From Trichoplax sp. H2 (lineage: Eukaryota; Placozoa; Uniplacotomia; Trichoplacea), in NCBI GenBank assembly GCA_003344405.1, contig NOWV01000020.1, forward strand, positions 310,001-374,000: a DNA stretch of 64,000 nucleotides. The letters run 5' to 3'. Both the position numbers and the translations under genes were made by a program. Positions 12,901-37,048 of the stretch are shown here, piece after piece (within the stretch, counting starts at the first letter, position 1; each line of letters begins with the position of its first letter). The notes under the pieces are model-generated. The model made no database searches. It was not told where the DNA came from and was given only the letters and a program-made list of their open reading frames with translations.

Positions 12901-13762
12901 CAACTTCCATGTTATATTGTTGGTGTTGGTAAATTTTTTATTTTAATCATTGTAAAACTGTATAATAAATTGTTAATGATTACCGTAGCTGCGTATAAAT
13001 ACGCTGATGGTAAGAAAGTAGATGGACGGCGAATACTAGTGGATGTGGAGCGATCGCGCACTGTCAAGAATTGGCTACCTAGGCGACTTGGTAAGTGCAA
13101 AAAATTTGCATTCCGAAAGTTTGTAGAAAGTGTAGAATAATGCAACAGAAATATAACAATGTTACTATAGAGTGCATTGTTTTGCTAACGCCTGACATGT
13201 AATTAATAGGAGGTGGATTAGGAGGTACCCGTCTAGGTGGTGAAGATATCAACGTCAAGCATTCAGGGCGTGAAGAAAACAGAATGGATGATAGGTACTT
13301 GCTGCAATGCATTCTTTAATTAGAATTGTTAGTAGCGATATAGTTGTTATTTGTCTAAAATTGTGCTTACCTTGCAGTAGAGTTGGAGGAGATCGTAAAG
13401 TTTCACCTGATCGAGGTCTAGATAGGGATAGAAACAGAGATAGACGAGACAGAGATAGAGGAGACACAGAGAGATACAGAGGCAGAGATAGAGACAGGGA
13501 TCGTGAAAGAGATCGTGATCGTGATCGTGACCGATATCGACCCAGATATGATGATCCAAACAGTGGCTATCGTGGTAGAGGTAGGGATTACAGAGATCGA
13601 GATCGAGAAAGAGACCGCAGAGATAGAGACCGTGATAGAGACCGTGATAGAGACCGAGATCGAGGTAGAGATAGGAGACATGATAGATCTAGGTCCCGAG
13701 AGCGTCGAGATTACGATAGAAGAAAAGATGTCGAAAGTGGTGAAATTGTTGAAGATATATAA
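9939..13762 (+). CDS. SNRNP70: U1 small nuclear ribonucleoprotein 70 kDa (U1-70K)
   Basis: U1-70K binds stem-loop I of U1 snRNA and helps define 5' splice sites. Nine exons join in phase: 9939-10082, 10256-10318, 10879-10933, 11093-11157, 11309-11371, 11890-11968, 12989-13090, 13210-13294 and 13378-13762, giving 346 residues (human 437). The N-terminus ([24 protein letters not shown]) matches the human [21 protein letters not shown]. The RRM follows with RNP2 LLVARL and RNP1 KGYAFVEF. Then come the conserved [29 protein letters not shown] and INVKHSGR. The C-terminal third is almost pure alternating Arg-Asp with few Ser, then [11 protein letters not shown]. The last acceptor has two possible AGs (13377 or 13380), changing one residue. 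The human low-complexity C-terminal half is largely absent. Confidence 0.95.
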
Positions 13763-16700
13763 CTTTGCTGTGGTTGAGCAAGTTTTATTGTTTCATCGTA
13801 ATGATTACATGGCAATGCAAATACTAGCTAGTGCACATATCATCAGTAGTATAATTCATGATTATTATTTTCGACCTATTTCTTGCAGTAACGTCAAGAG
13901 TCTTTGAACAGCTTAAAATCGTATATCAGCTTGCAAGTGTATATCGCAATATATCAGCTAAAAATAGCCTGTTATGATCTTCAATGACTTTTGGTCATTT
14001 ATGCCTTTACTTACCATATTCTCTTCTTATCGCCTTCATAGGTTAGTTTGATAAGAAGTGTTTGATTTGGAATTTTACACTCTATAGTGATAAAGTACGT
14101 ATTGACAAATTTATTCTTTCATCATTGAATTAAGACCTCAAGTTGTAAGTATAGTGGTAAGCTGATGGAGATATTACACGACGTACAGATTAAAGCTGTT
14201 ACACAGTTGTTAAGCTACCATTACTATCCTAACAATTCCTCTTACAAATTTGATAGTGAGATAAAAATAACTGTAAATTATAATTAGTATTGTACATTAA
14301 CTTGTACTGTACTGCCTAAGAAATGGGCATTCGATATGTTTCTGAATCATCGGTTTTACTTGTGCTGAAGTGCTTCATTCCGCTAGAATGTTGGAGTATT
14401 TTGTATCGAATATTCGTTTTCCTATCCCATAAAGCACATGAATAAAAATATTCCTTCGATTTATGTGAAAAACTCAATTTTTGGTAGTAATCATGTCATG
14501 AATAGCTGATTTAACTCTGCATTAAAGACATTTATTCCTAGACTAGTTAATGCAGTGCTACTTATAGCCACTGAAGTAATGTAGAATACTGTTATTACTT
14601 TATACTATAATCTCAATGATTGAGATTGGTACGTGAACATGTAAACGACAAGCGGTAAGATTAGTATCAATTTAATAGAACATATCGCGCTGTAAATTTT
14701 AATCGATTTTCCGACATGATGAACGCAAGCGGCAGTCCTAGGCTATAGCAGCCATGATATTTTCCAATAATACAAGTACAATTGCGAGTATGTCCAACAA
14801 GGTGCCAATTGTACGTCTATAAATTATATCATGGAATGAGTGAGAGGCTGCAGGTAAGATTGAAAGTTATCCCCGTACTTTACGCTACTGCTAGTTACTA
14901 TTCACAATCTGGATAGTAAAGCTCTGGCATGGACTACTGGATATCTAGTTGGCCATGGCACTTGTAAGCTGGAGTCGTTTCCTTTCGCTACATTACTGAT
15001 ATGTAACTCAGATAAGCTGTGATGATAGATTCCTTAAGCTAAAGTACTGGGTCTGCGAAAGAAATAAAGTCAAAATGCAGCATAGTAATGCTTAGCTCTA
15101 GTACAAGTACTACAGTGCTCCCTCTACAAGACCCACAGCACCTGAGTTTTAATTCTATTTATATACTTATCGACCGCTGTGTACAACTGGAAGCCACAAA
15201 TAGTTGGAGTCCTTGGATTTATATAAAGATATTTTTCTAAATCATTTTCACCTCTCACCATGAAAAGATGATTATAATTATTCATAGACACTAAGTGTCA
15301 TTACCAATATGTTTAGAAGGTGAAATACTGTAGTACTATAAAGTAAAGCGCTATAGCAGGCTATATCTACGTGCGCAAATAAAATCAATTAATCCAAGAT
15401 GAATTTGATAAAATTGGACCACTGTGAATGGGCCAACAGCAGTACAGTATACGTAAGATCAGCTTAAATTATTCATTTTAGTAGTGGAATCCTATACTAT
15501 TTCATTTTATTATATAATTTTGGATTACAGTATATAATTCGCTTGTCGTCTCTAAGTGGTTCCACACAATTCTGTAGAATTGAACGAACACCTGTATGCT
15601 ACGTCGTGATTTTACGTAAAGTGTTACAGTCGAGTAGTCACATTACCAATGCCTAACTCGGAATAAAGGACGAATATGATTATAGTAAATCTAATGAATA
15701 TCCATTGGCAGCAAATGAATCCCTCTTGTAGACGCTAGATCTGTCCCCTATGTAAATGATTTCAGTTAATTATGGTATAGTAATGGCATTACCAATTTAG
15801 GAAGCGCCAATGTTACTGGAGTAACATTGATTTTTACTACTATTTATTTAATACCCATTGGTTGCAAATGAACTCTGTTGTCAAGGTGAATTGAGTGCCA
15901 TTGGATAACTCGGAAAATCCACCAACAACATGACAATATCAAATCGCAGAGACTACTCAAGACAAAATTCTTAATTCTAATTATAAACTCCATTAGAACA
16001 GGATTGAACTTTCAAGTAATTGGGGGATTACAATTTAGAATTTTGTATTTAGTAGTGGCAGTCAAATCGACTTGTTCATTTTGGTCATTGAATCCTTCTT
16101 TGTTCTTCTAGGTTGTATATAACAAATACACTATATACTATATATGTGACACGTGTACACTGTACACTAGTTTGCCTTATTAAGCAAAGTCAAGGGCAAA
16201 GAAAGAGTCAATCAGTATGAAATCGATGCACTTCATCGACAGGGTTGTGTATTGTTGGCGTTCATTAGGGGGGNNNNNNNNNNNNNNNNNNNNGGGGGGG
16301 GGGGGGGGGATTCATTATCAGTTATTTATCACCTACTCGAACAATGACTATTGTCCTGTGTGACGTAACAGCACCGTGCGTCAACACTGTATGTACGTCA
16401 GTACAAGCAGAGTTGACCGCAATCCTAAAAGGGTGTGCGTAGCGAGACGAGTACCGAAACTGTCGGGACGAGTACTGAAACTGTCGTGATGGCCTATACT
16501 GGAGCCTACATTGAGGCCATACCGAGTTAGCTTTGCTAGAAAAGAAATAGTACTGTACTGTACTGTACTGGGAGGAAACTAAGAGACCTGGGATGTGATC
16601 CATCTTTGTCAATTGAATTAGTAATCACAGCCATCAAGCTGAATGGGAAAAAAAGGCTAATTGAGTATTAATAATTAAGAAAAACTCTTTCCTACTTCAT

Positions 16701-16763
16701 TTTTGTACAGGCTATTCAAAGAAAAAAGTATACAAGAAGGCTAAGGAATCATTTTTCAAAGAC
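13763..16763. other. Gene-free 3 kb between SNRNP70 and MICAL
   Basis: No protein-coding exon is supported. It contains scattered TACAGTA/TACTGTA words, a 22-base unit repeated twice near 16446-16488 (GACGAGTAC, GAAACTGTCG) and a (TACTG)n run at about 16551-16570. The assembly gap lies within it. It presumably includes the SNRNP70 3' UTR and MICAL promoter. Confidence 0.5.
16274..16293. other. Assembly gap (20 N) flanked by poly-G
   Basis: Twenty N between runs of G (16268-16273 and 16294-16309). The G runs look like sequencing or gap-closing artefact, so the true length and content here are unknown. Confidence 0.97.
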
Positions 16764-19700
16764 ATGTCCAGCCAGAAAGGGAGTTGTGATCAATATTTTG
16801 ACGCTTTTCAGCAAGCGTCTACATTAACCGATACATTAGATCATTTCCAACGATTATGCCAAGAGTTAAAATTACACAATGATCATCTTCGCCCATGTCG
16901 CCATTTCTACAATCAATTGAAGAAAAAATTAACCAGTTGGAAGTGTACTGCACTATGGAATAAGTATGATAAAAAAATGGCTGATCGAGCTATTACTGGA
17001 GCTAAAAATACTGCCAATACCCACGTCTTAATTGTTGGTGCTGGACCTGTTGGCTTAAGAGCTGCTATTGAATGTGCTATGCTAGGGTGTAAGGTGGTTG
17101 TTGTCGAGAAAAGAAATCATTTCAGTCGCAATAATGTCTTGCATTTTTGGCCCTTTATTATAAGTGATATGAAATCGTTGGGCGCTAAAACTTTCCATGG
17201 TCGTTTTTGCTCAGGATCCCTTGATCATTGTAGTAAGTACCATAGACATATTAATTAACTTAATGCCACCAATGCAATAACGACTCTCTCTCTCTCTCTC
17301 CACACGCTTTCCTTGATAACCTACATGCTAAAGGCGTTGCTTTGCTAATACGTTTGTACTAATACATGTACAAGTACGATCAATTGGGCAAAACTTTTTT
17401 ATCACTTGCAATATCATTTCCACTTAATAGATAGCAATCATGACCTGTTGTTAATAGGTTTAGTACAGTCTAATTTGCCCTTCGATATAAGCCAAAATGG
17501 CATTTTACCACACCTTGTACCTTCAACTCATTACTGTCAACTGAACAAGTCATTGCGGGATATCTCATAAATAGGTGGAATGCTAAAGGCATATTTCATC
17601 AATCGACTAGGGAGTACTCTTCATCACTTGCTATATCCTTTCCACTTGACAAATAGCAACAATCATCTCTATCAAACAAATTGATCACATACAAAATGAG
17701 TCAAAATATCATTCTACTACATGCTGAACCACTGGCACGATCTCCTTTACTGCTGTAGCGTCGATAGTAAAATTATAATTAAGACGTGTATACAGAATAC
17801 GATCGTATTTTCACAATTGGATGATTTGACAGAAGTAAAACTTCTGTATTATAGCATATCATTGATTGTATTTTAATTCGATTCTAGATACGACTGTCAC
17901 CGATATCGGTATAAAATAGTAAAATTGATCTACAACAAGAGTGAAATGTTACCATCATCATTACGGACTACTATGCTACATGTTTACGGTTAACTAATAT
18001 GCGTATACTGAATAGTGTCCATACGTAGTTTCACCATTAGCAGAATATCCATTATACTATACTGTATTCATTAATTAATTCGACTTTATCATCGGTTGTG
18101 GCGTCATTTGCATTTTATGAACAGGAATAGATTCATCTATTTTTATAATTTGGAATAGTATAATTTATTCGACGGTATGATTAAACGAGTTATTGAAGTA
18201 CCTTTTAAAATTATTCCTATGGAAATAAATAATTTACCAGTATACTACAGTAACATAAAACTTTATTTGTACCAGTAAAATATAAAGTAGTCTTTGTCCT
18301 GGATTTGAGTGTTACTATAAATTCAATTCAATAGTAGTTGTAACGACAACGTTTATTGTTCAAGTGTGTTGTTATACTTTAATCGACTAACACTATATTG
18401 GTATTACCTGGATCAACAATGAAGCAGTTGATTCACTTTGCTTAGTGCCGACAACAACACAACAGTAATAGATCAGATTGTCATCAATAACCCACGGACA
18501 AAATCCCTTCTTTCCATATTATTAATATTTTTCACTGTTTGTATCAATTGTGTGCGTATAATTATAATTTTAAAATTTATTCAATTTACCGTATCTATTA
18601 TAGATCAAAGATGTTTCAACATAACTGCAGCTTGAAGCACTGCCAGTATTTTTTCTTATTTATAATAATTCAGGTGTAATAGTTTTAGATCTGATTTAGA
18701 TATTGTAATGGGTCAGATTATCAACACTTACAAGTAAATTTAATTTATCTGTTTACTGTATCAAAGATGTTTCCTTCAACATAACAACAACTTGAAATAG
18801 AAGTAGCATATTTTCATTTACTGAAGTGTAATACTGCAGTTTACCTTATCAGGGCGATATGAATTTAAAGAAATTAATCAGGTTCCAAATACGATATAAC
18901 AATATTGACCAGAATAAGCAGATTGATAATATAATTATTCATTAACTATATACTATAATTGTTATTACTATTACACTTACTAGTACAGTAACTTTGTTTA
19001 TTGTTAGCTGCATACTGTAACACTGTACAACCCGGAACCTTCTTTTACAGAAAGTTAATTTCATTATATCCAAGTGAAACTTGTCATTCATATTGAATCA
19101 CTTTTGCTTTGCTATTGTGTAATATATTATGCATTTCCCTTTCAACTTACCACAAATAGCGATCAAATGATTGTAGAGCAAATGTTTTTATATGCCAAGT
19201 ACGTATAACTGCCGGAATTATTTCCTTAGAAAATATGGCATTGCTTAGATTTGTATCGATCTTATTTTTCTTCACTACTTTAGTTGTTAATCCCATCGAC
19301 AATTGATTGATCTACATAATACGCATAGAGTTACTACTACTGCAGACATTACTAGTCGCTGACCACAAATTGAAAATATATAGATTACACTCTGATGTTA
19401 ATAATTTCTCTTTTTATTAGCAGCGATGACTCATTTCTAACATAACTAATGTGCCGTTCCTTATAGGTATCCGTCAGGTACAGTTAATCCTTTTAAAAAT
19501 TGCTCTTCTACTGGGAGTCAACGTCTTCATTAATGTAACATTCAATGAAATGAGACAGCCAACCGATAAAAATTTAGGTAAGGCGACTGGGTAATAAATT
19601 AATGTCAGCCAATACCATGTAAACTAAATATAAAGCGTTTTATGATCGTCTTCTGTAATCTGTACTGAAAATCGCGATGGATTGTAGACAACCTTAATAA

Positions 19701-22700
19701 TTATATATATATAGTCATATTAGTAACTGTAATTCAGTGACGTATCTAACTTGGAACTTTATACCTTTAGTTTGGACAGCTGATATTACACCAGCTGATC
19801 ATATCATCAATAAATATCAAGTCCACGCTTTAATTAATGCCGAAGGTTGTAGAACAAGATTAGCAGGATTTCATCGTAAAGAATTTCGCGGTAAATTAGC
19901 AATTGCCATTACTGCCAACTTTATCAATTATCAAACAAAAGAAGAAAGCCGTGTGGAAGAAATAAGCGGTGTTGCTTACATTTTTAATCAAGGCTTTTTT
20001 AACGATTTAAGGAATAGTAAGGGTATCGACTTGGAGAATATCGTTTATTATCGAGACAATACTCATTACTTCGTGATGACTGCTAAAAAGAAAAGTTTAC
20101 TCTTAAAGGGAGTTTTAAAAGCTGTAAGTATCTTTTAAAATAAATTGTTTAATTGAAATCTGCCTAGGTAAATAATACAGATACTAATTTGATAAAAACG
20201 TCAGTAAACCTTATTTATTATATGCTGCGTACTTACGACGATCGTAATTTCTTAATAGCATTGTAGTGCATCATAACGTATAGCATGTACACGCTTGATC
20301 GTTAAACCAAAGAAATAGAAATATTGTACGCGTACACTCACTGCACAATAAAGAACTTAAAAGATATCTGTAAATCTTACCTGACATATTCACTTGTAAA
20401 TGTAGAGTACTGTAGCTGTACGATTATTGCTGGCGATATTCTATAATTGTTTGTAGCACCTATTAGTAATTTATACATAGGTATTCAACAAGTACTATAG
20501 TAATATGAAAATCAAAGCAATTAACAAACATGCCTATAGAATATTACAATTATCGAGAATTGATAATCTCTCTTTCTTCTAATTTGGACAATTTGATAGG
20601 ATTATTCTGACGTCAATAAATTGCTATCGACAGAAAATATCGATCAGATTGCATTGCAAAATTACGCTAAACAAGCTGCTGACTTCTCTACCCGATATCA
20701 ATTACCTAAGCTAGAATTTGCTCTAAATCATTACAAAAAACCAGATGTAGCGGTATTTGATTTCACTTCCATCTATGCCGCTGAACATTCCTGTAGAGTA
20801 ATAGAAAGGAAGGGCCAACCATTATTAATGCAATTAGCTGGCGATGGCCTGCTCGAAGTAAGCATTATAATCTTAATAAACCGATTCATGTGTAAGTAAT
20901 TAATTTATTAGCTTGTGAATGAAATAAGGCTTATGTTTTATCGCTTAGAAAAGCATGGAGTTCGACTTAACATTAGTATCATTGCTTGTTTAATGATTAT
21001 TGTAATGCTGTATTAAGAGATAATTTACATCTTTACAGCCTTTTTGGCCTACTGGATCCGGTTGTGCTAGAGGATTTTTAGGTGCTTATGATTCTGCGTG
21101 GATGATAAGAGGATGGAGTGCGTTAATATCACGCAAGAGAGCTGATTGTATAGAGCTGATTAGACAACGCGAAAGTGTGTATACTTTATTGGCCCAAACC
21201 ACACCCAATAATTTGCAAAAAAATATTACTAAGTATTCTCTCGATCCAAATACACGATATTGCAATTTGAATATAAAGGCAATTCCTGCTACCGTCGTTC
21301 AATTTCTATATGATGACGGCTCTGATTCTACAGATAATCCCAGCAAAAAGATGTCAAAGTCCCCATCCATGATCGGTTAGTGAAAAGAAGAAAAATAATT
21401 TTTACAAATGTTAAAATCTATTTAAACTATTACGATCAGTTGACTGAAATGAATAGGAATATCGTTGCCGCAACTATATTCATTTCCTCTAATTAAATTT
21501 TTCTATATCTTATTGTAGCCGGTATTACAACGCATGAATTATTGGGGTGGTGTAGCAACTGTACATCCGTTTATAAAAATATCAACATAGTTAATATGAC
21601 AACTTCTTGGAAGGACGGAATGGCGTTTTGCGCAATTATTCATCGCTTTAGACCAGATCTAATGTTGGTTTATTATTCACTATTAAATTTTAGTATTCAT
21701 TCATTGTTGGTATTAAGACGAGTCACACTAATATATAACTCGTGTAAAGTTAATATCTTATCTGATCTTTGTGTAGAGATTTTGATTCCCTTAGCCCTGA
21801 TAGCGTAGAGGAAAATCTTAATTTGGTTGGTAATTTTTTATTGCTTATACATAAATTTGCTACTTATGGTTAACAAAATTACTACTATATACATTTTCTG
21901 TAGGCAATTTCAGTTTCTGACGAACATCTAGCAATTGCTCCAACTTTCAATCCTAACGAATTAATTGAACTTGGAGGAGCTGACCCCCTTTCTATAATGT
22001 GTTTCGTAGCCAAGCTTTATGACGTTTTCAAGAACGAAAAACCTCAAGGTTCGATTTTCAACAATAAAACTTTATTATTTCTGTATGCTTTCAGAAGAAT
22101 TGCGGTATTAAAGCTGTAACAATAAGTCCTCAAAAATTTAATATTAACTCAACGATGTTGTGTCTCTATTTAATGACATGTAGAATTAGCAACAATGGAA
22201 GATGATGCAAAAGCTCCTGTTAATCGATCTCCTATGGGCAAACTAAGATTATTCCGTAAAATTTCGAGCATATTATCTAGGAATAAGGTAGTTTTAGATT
22301 AACATAACTTCTAGTAGTATGTTTTTCGCTTAATGGCTATAAATTGCAAGAATTTATTAATTTTAGTTGTCCTGATATACGCCAATACGGCAATATTCAC
22401 TTTAGAGCGATAGATTGCGTTTCTTCATAACTCTCTTGTCTTTATATATATATATATATTTAATAGAGTCAACTGGCATCGCAGAAGGATTCAAATCAAG
22501 AAGAGCCACAGAAATCAACTAAAAAGAAATCTCACTTTCAAAATCTTATCAAAAGCGTTATTGTAAAAAACAGTGTAGCAACAAAATTTCGACAGGTATT
22601 TAATGAAAATATTGCTTCATTACAATAGTATAAAATTCAGTAAATACCGGCATAATAATAGCTAGAATTACTCACAATATTTTCCTAATTGTAGCCAGTT

Positions 22701-23966
22701 AATACTAGAAAACTTTCACAAAGCCAAGTTTGCTATGTCTGTGGCAAGAATAGTTACTTATTGGAAAGAATATGTGTCGAGGACATGTTTCTTCACAATA
22801 CTTGTTTTAAATGTCATACATGTGAAGTTACACTGCGGATTGGCGATTACGAATTTGTACCATCAGATAATCCAACAGAAAAGGGAAAGTTTTATTGCAA
22901 GCTTCATGGACCATCATCATCAACATTTACTGGGGATTCAGTTGATACAATTGATAGCAATACCGTATCCAGGGCTGTAGAAGAAGATCAAGCCACAAGA
23001 GAGAGAATGAGAAGGAAAATGCAAAGGAAAAAAGCCACCATTATGCAGCCTGTGCTAGACTTGGTTATGGAAGATAGTGCAAGTGGTATATCGAGTAGCG
23101 AGGAAGAGATAGATTCAACTGATGATGTAGAAGAGGTAAAAGTCTGGTATTAATATGCAAGAGTTCATAGTTTAAGTTTTGTGTATCCAACATCATGCTT
23201 TCCTGTTGGATTACTTCTTTAACTTAATTTGGTAATGAACTATAATATTCAAATTGTATCATATTACCAAAGGAGAAAACACAGCAAACATCAGAAGCTG
23301 CTACACTTGAAAATAAAAGACGCAGACAATTGAAAAGAAAACTAACAATGCAGCAAATTAAAGATCGTCAATTTGCTGCAAATCAACTATTTCTAGCACA
23401 AGAAATTCAACGCAAAATGAGGGAAACAGAATATAGAATATCTGAGATAACAACTCAAGGCGCAATCCTCGAAAAACGTTTACGTACTGCTGCAGGTACT
23501 AGCTTTAGCTGTTATGCTTACGATGCTAAGTCGTCAATTGAATAGATATTTTATATTGACTTGACAAATAAATTTGAAAGATACTACTAGTGACGAAGAT
23601 TTAGCCGAGTGGTTCGATCTAATCAAAGAAAAAAACGCTTTGCAAAACTATGAAGTGGAGCTGTCATTAATGTTAGTAAGACTTATTGTCAATCGAAAAC
23701 CTGAGCATGATTACAATTTTTTTTTTTTTGTACATTATCTTCTTTTTGATAGGGCAAAAATGGTAGAGTTAGAGGATAAAATATCGGTCTTAAAATCAGA
23801 GCGTCCTAGGGATGAAGAAAAGCGACAACTGCTAAATGAGACGGAAGCGGAAAAAGAAGCACTAGAACAGACGTTGCAAAACGCAAGAGACAAGTACGCT
23901 AGCAATACTGTATTGTATAAAGGTTACAATAACGATAATTCACGATCATTGGATTTGAAATTTTAA
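16764..23966 (+). CDS. MICAL: MICAL flavin monooxygenase (actin methionine oxidase), full length
   Basis: MICALs oxidise actin methionines with FAD/NADPH and so disassemble F-actin. Fourteen exons: 16764-17232, 19467-19577, 19771-20123, 20600-20857, 21039-21375, 21519-21663, 21777-21825, 21904-22048, 22184-22287, 22467-22595, 22695-23135, 23273-23495, 23581-23671, 23753-23966; total 1,022 residues, close to human MICAL1. Domains in order: monooxygenase with GxGxxG at 92-97 (VGAGPVG), [16 protein letters not shown] and the GD motif [15 protein letters not shown]; calponin-homology domain about 510-620 ([19 protein letters not shown]); LIM domain 713-771 (C713, C716, H734, C737, C740, C743, C768, H771); charged linker; C-terminal bMERB coiled coil about 850-1010, the Rab-binding and autoinhibitory module. 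Three internal exons use weak GTTGGT/GTTAGT donors, chosen because they alone keep frame and homology. Intron 1 is 2.2 kb and repeat-bearing. Confidence 0.95.
17233..19466 (+). repeat. MICAL intron 1 with two degenerate duplications
   Basis: No exon was found in this 2.2 kb intron. It has a (CT)n run at about 17284-17300. A two-copy repeat of about 220-255 bases carries ATGCTAAAGGC near 17325 and 17580, then TCACTTGC(A/T)ATATC near 17402 and 17624. A second pair of about 160-180 bases carries ATCAAAGATGTTTC near 18603 and 18763, followed by AACATAAC and CTTGAA. Confidence 0.6.
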
Positions 23967-24764
23967 AGCGTTTATTTAGTATATTTATACAAAGCCCGCT
24001 ATATGCAGTTTTTGCAATATCATTGCTGTCAGAAAATGATTAGCATATCACTTATATAAATTATACACTCACAGAGGAGTAGTTTTTCCGGGGCTTATTT
24101 TATAAACGCAAACAATACAATAATTTAGAATCTTGTTAATTAATTTTGAGATGTGCACATCCGATAAATTTCGAAACTTAATTACTACAACTCTACAAGT
24201 ACGCATGGTATTCGTATACCGTAATGGCTATCGATAAAGATAAACGTTAATTTTTCACACCAGAGATATTGCACTAATCTATTGACATATTTTTACATAT
24301 AGGGTATCTGATAATAAGGAAAGTTCAATTGAATATATGTTGCTATTTCAAGGTACTGTAGAGTGAATAAAAAATTCTGGTAGAATAATCTATATATAAT
24401 TTACATATCAATTTCATATTAGAACAATATGACCATACATAAAGATGATAATTTAAATGTATAGGATTCACACAATTTGGCCAGGATGCGATCCAATGGG
24501 TATAAAAGAAGTCCGCAAATGTATACCTGAACAATGATTCTAAAATTATGAAATACAATTGCATCATAATGTATCATTTTATCGCCTTTATTAAGATAAT
24601 GAATATGTATCGGGAATACAACAGTATTCTATTTTACTCTAAATCCGTATGACTTATTTTTCTTCATTACCAGTTACTAATAATTATAATATTACTTACT
24701 GCATATGGAAGACAGAAATTTTTTTTAATATCTCTTAACGATAGTATCTTTACTGTTATAAGGA
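23967..24764. other. Convergent spacer between MICAL and GCN2
   Basis: Lies between the MICAL stop (+) and the GCN2 stop (-), so it should contain both 3' UTRs. An open frame at 24343-24567 (-) has no recognisable domain and is not called. Confidence 0.5.
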
Positions 24765-35662
<10,898 letters not shown>

Positions 35663-36351
35663 CTTGGTTTTCGTATTTGAAGACGTACGTCCACGACTGT
35701 GGATTGCAGTAAAGTATGATGAAATTATTGCTTCTTCTTGATACAAGCGCTCGTATTTTACCTAAGCTAACCAGTCTGATGCAACCAAACAATTATTCTA
35801 TAGCAATAGCATACTTTGACGTCTTGTTTAGAGTTTTTTTCAATGAAATTCACAGAAAGAGAGAGAAGAAATTGGAGTCTATTTTAGTCGGCAATTTTCA
35901 AGTCTGAGCTCCCAGTTGGACCATTCATTTTTTCAGTCATCTGGTTATCGGCTACAAGCGTTCACTGCTATGGTTGAGTTTGACTGGTAATAATGATTCA
36001 GGTGAAAGGAAGGTTGACTATTTAAGCTATGTATTGAACTTACTCTCAACCAGCCGGTCATCATAGGGAAGTGACACAGGCGAGTGAGTTGATTGAGTCA
36101 TGGTTGACTACACAGTACACGATATACTGAGTCTAATACTGACTGAAGTCTATTATTGTACGTCGTACTTCGACGAATACTGTACGACTGTATGGGGGGC
36201 GTAGTTTAGTGAAGTGACGTTCGACGTTCCTACACTGATTCAGTGCTACACTCCAGGTACAGCAGTCACTCGTCAGTAAGTCACACTCTTGACTGACTAT
36301 TCAATGGCTTTATCATGTGTTATCTTGCGTGGAAGTCATTCACTCATCGTT
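35663..36351. promoter_or_regulatory. Divergent intergenic region, GCN2 side
   Basis: First part of the 1.56 kb region between the GCN2 and TMCO4 starts. It contains several GTACTGTAC-like words and short GACTGA/GAGTGA repeats around 36000-36300. Promoter role is inferred from position; no TATA box was identified. Confidence 0.3.
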
Positions 36352-36892
36352 GTGTGGAACATACTGACAACAGACAGTCATAACCGCTGTAAATCAATGT
36401 CCAATATCCAGTCCAGTAGTAGTTCCGAACTGTGTGGAACATACTGATAACAGACAGTCATAACCGCTGTAAATCAATGTCCAATATCCAGTCCAGTAGT
36501 AGTTCCGAACTGTGTGGAACATACTAACAACCGGCAGTCATAACTGCTGTAAATCCATGTCCAATATCCAGTCCAGTAGTAGTTCCGAACTGCGTGGAAC
36601 ATACTCACAACCGGCAGTCATAACCGCTGTAAATCAATGTAGTTCCGAACTGCGTGGAACATACTCACAACCGGCAGTCATAACCGCTGTAAATCAATGT
36701 CCCAATATCCAGTCCAGTAGTAGTTCCGAACTGTGTGGAACATACTCACAACCGGCAGTCAGAACCGCTGTAAATCAATGTCCAATGTCCAGTCCAGTAG
36801 TAGTTCCGAACTGTGTGGAACATACTCACAACCGGCAGTCAGAACCGCTGTAAATCAATGTCCAATGTCCAGTCCAGTAGTAGTTCCGAGCT
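36352..36892. repeat. 80-bp minisatellite, seven copies
   Basis: Unit begins G(T/C)GTGGAACATACT and ends AGTAGTAGTTCCGAACT. Copies start at 36352, 36432, 36512, 36592, 36652, 36733 and 36813: five are exactly 80 bases, one is 81 (an inserted C), and the 36592 copy is 60 because it lacks a 20-base internal block. Copies differ at only a few positions, so the array is recent or homogenised. The unit length is not a multiple of three and the apparent reading frame through it is not conserved as protein, so it is non-coding. Confidence 0.96.
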
Positions 36893-37048
36893 GAACACTG
36901 AAATGGACAGTGAGTGAACTATCGACAGGTGTAACGTCTAGTGTCCACGTCACCGAAAAGAATGGAAAGAGCACGTTAATTACAGTACCGGATGAGAGAG
37001 TCTTTATAAAGGAACTATACTGTAGGACCGTATCGTTTAGTATCAAGG

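Noticed and set aside
13347-13681. Minus-strand open frames opposite the U1-70K tail
   Set aside because: They are the antisense reading of the Arg-Asp codon repeat and produce only Ile/Ser/Val or His/Asp dipeptide runs.
16322-16612. 96-codon minus frame beside the assembly gap
   Set aside because: Contains the 22-base tandem duplication and a TACTG microsatellite; composition is repeat-driven.
36512-36853. 113-codon open frame through the minisatellite
   Set aside because: Unit length 80 is not divisible by three and the peptide repeats only by frame rotation; no domain or start context.
36352-36892. Regular repeats resembling a CRISPR array
   Set aside because: The repeats are contiguous 80-bp copies with no unique spacers, and the sequence is animal DNA.
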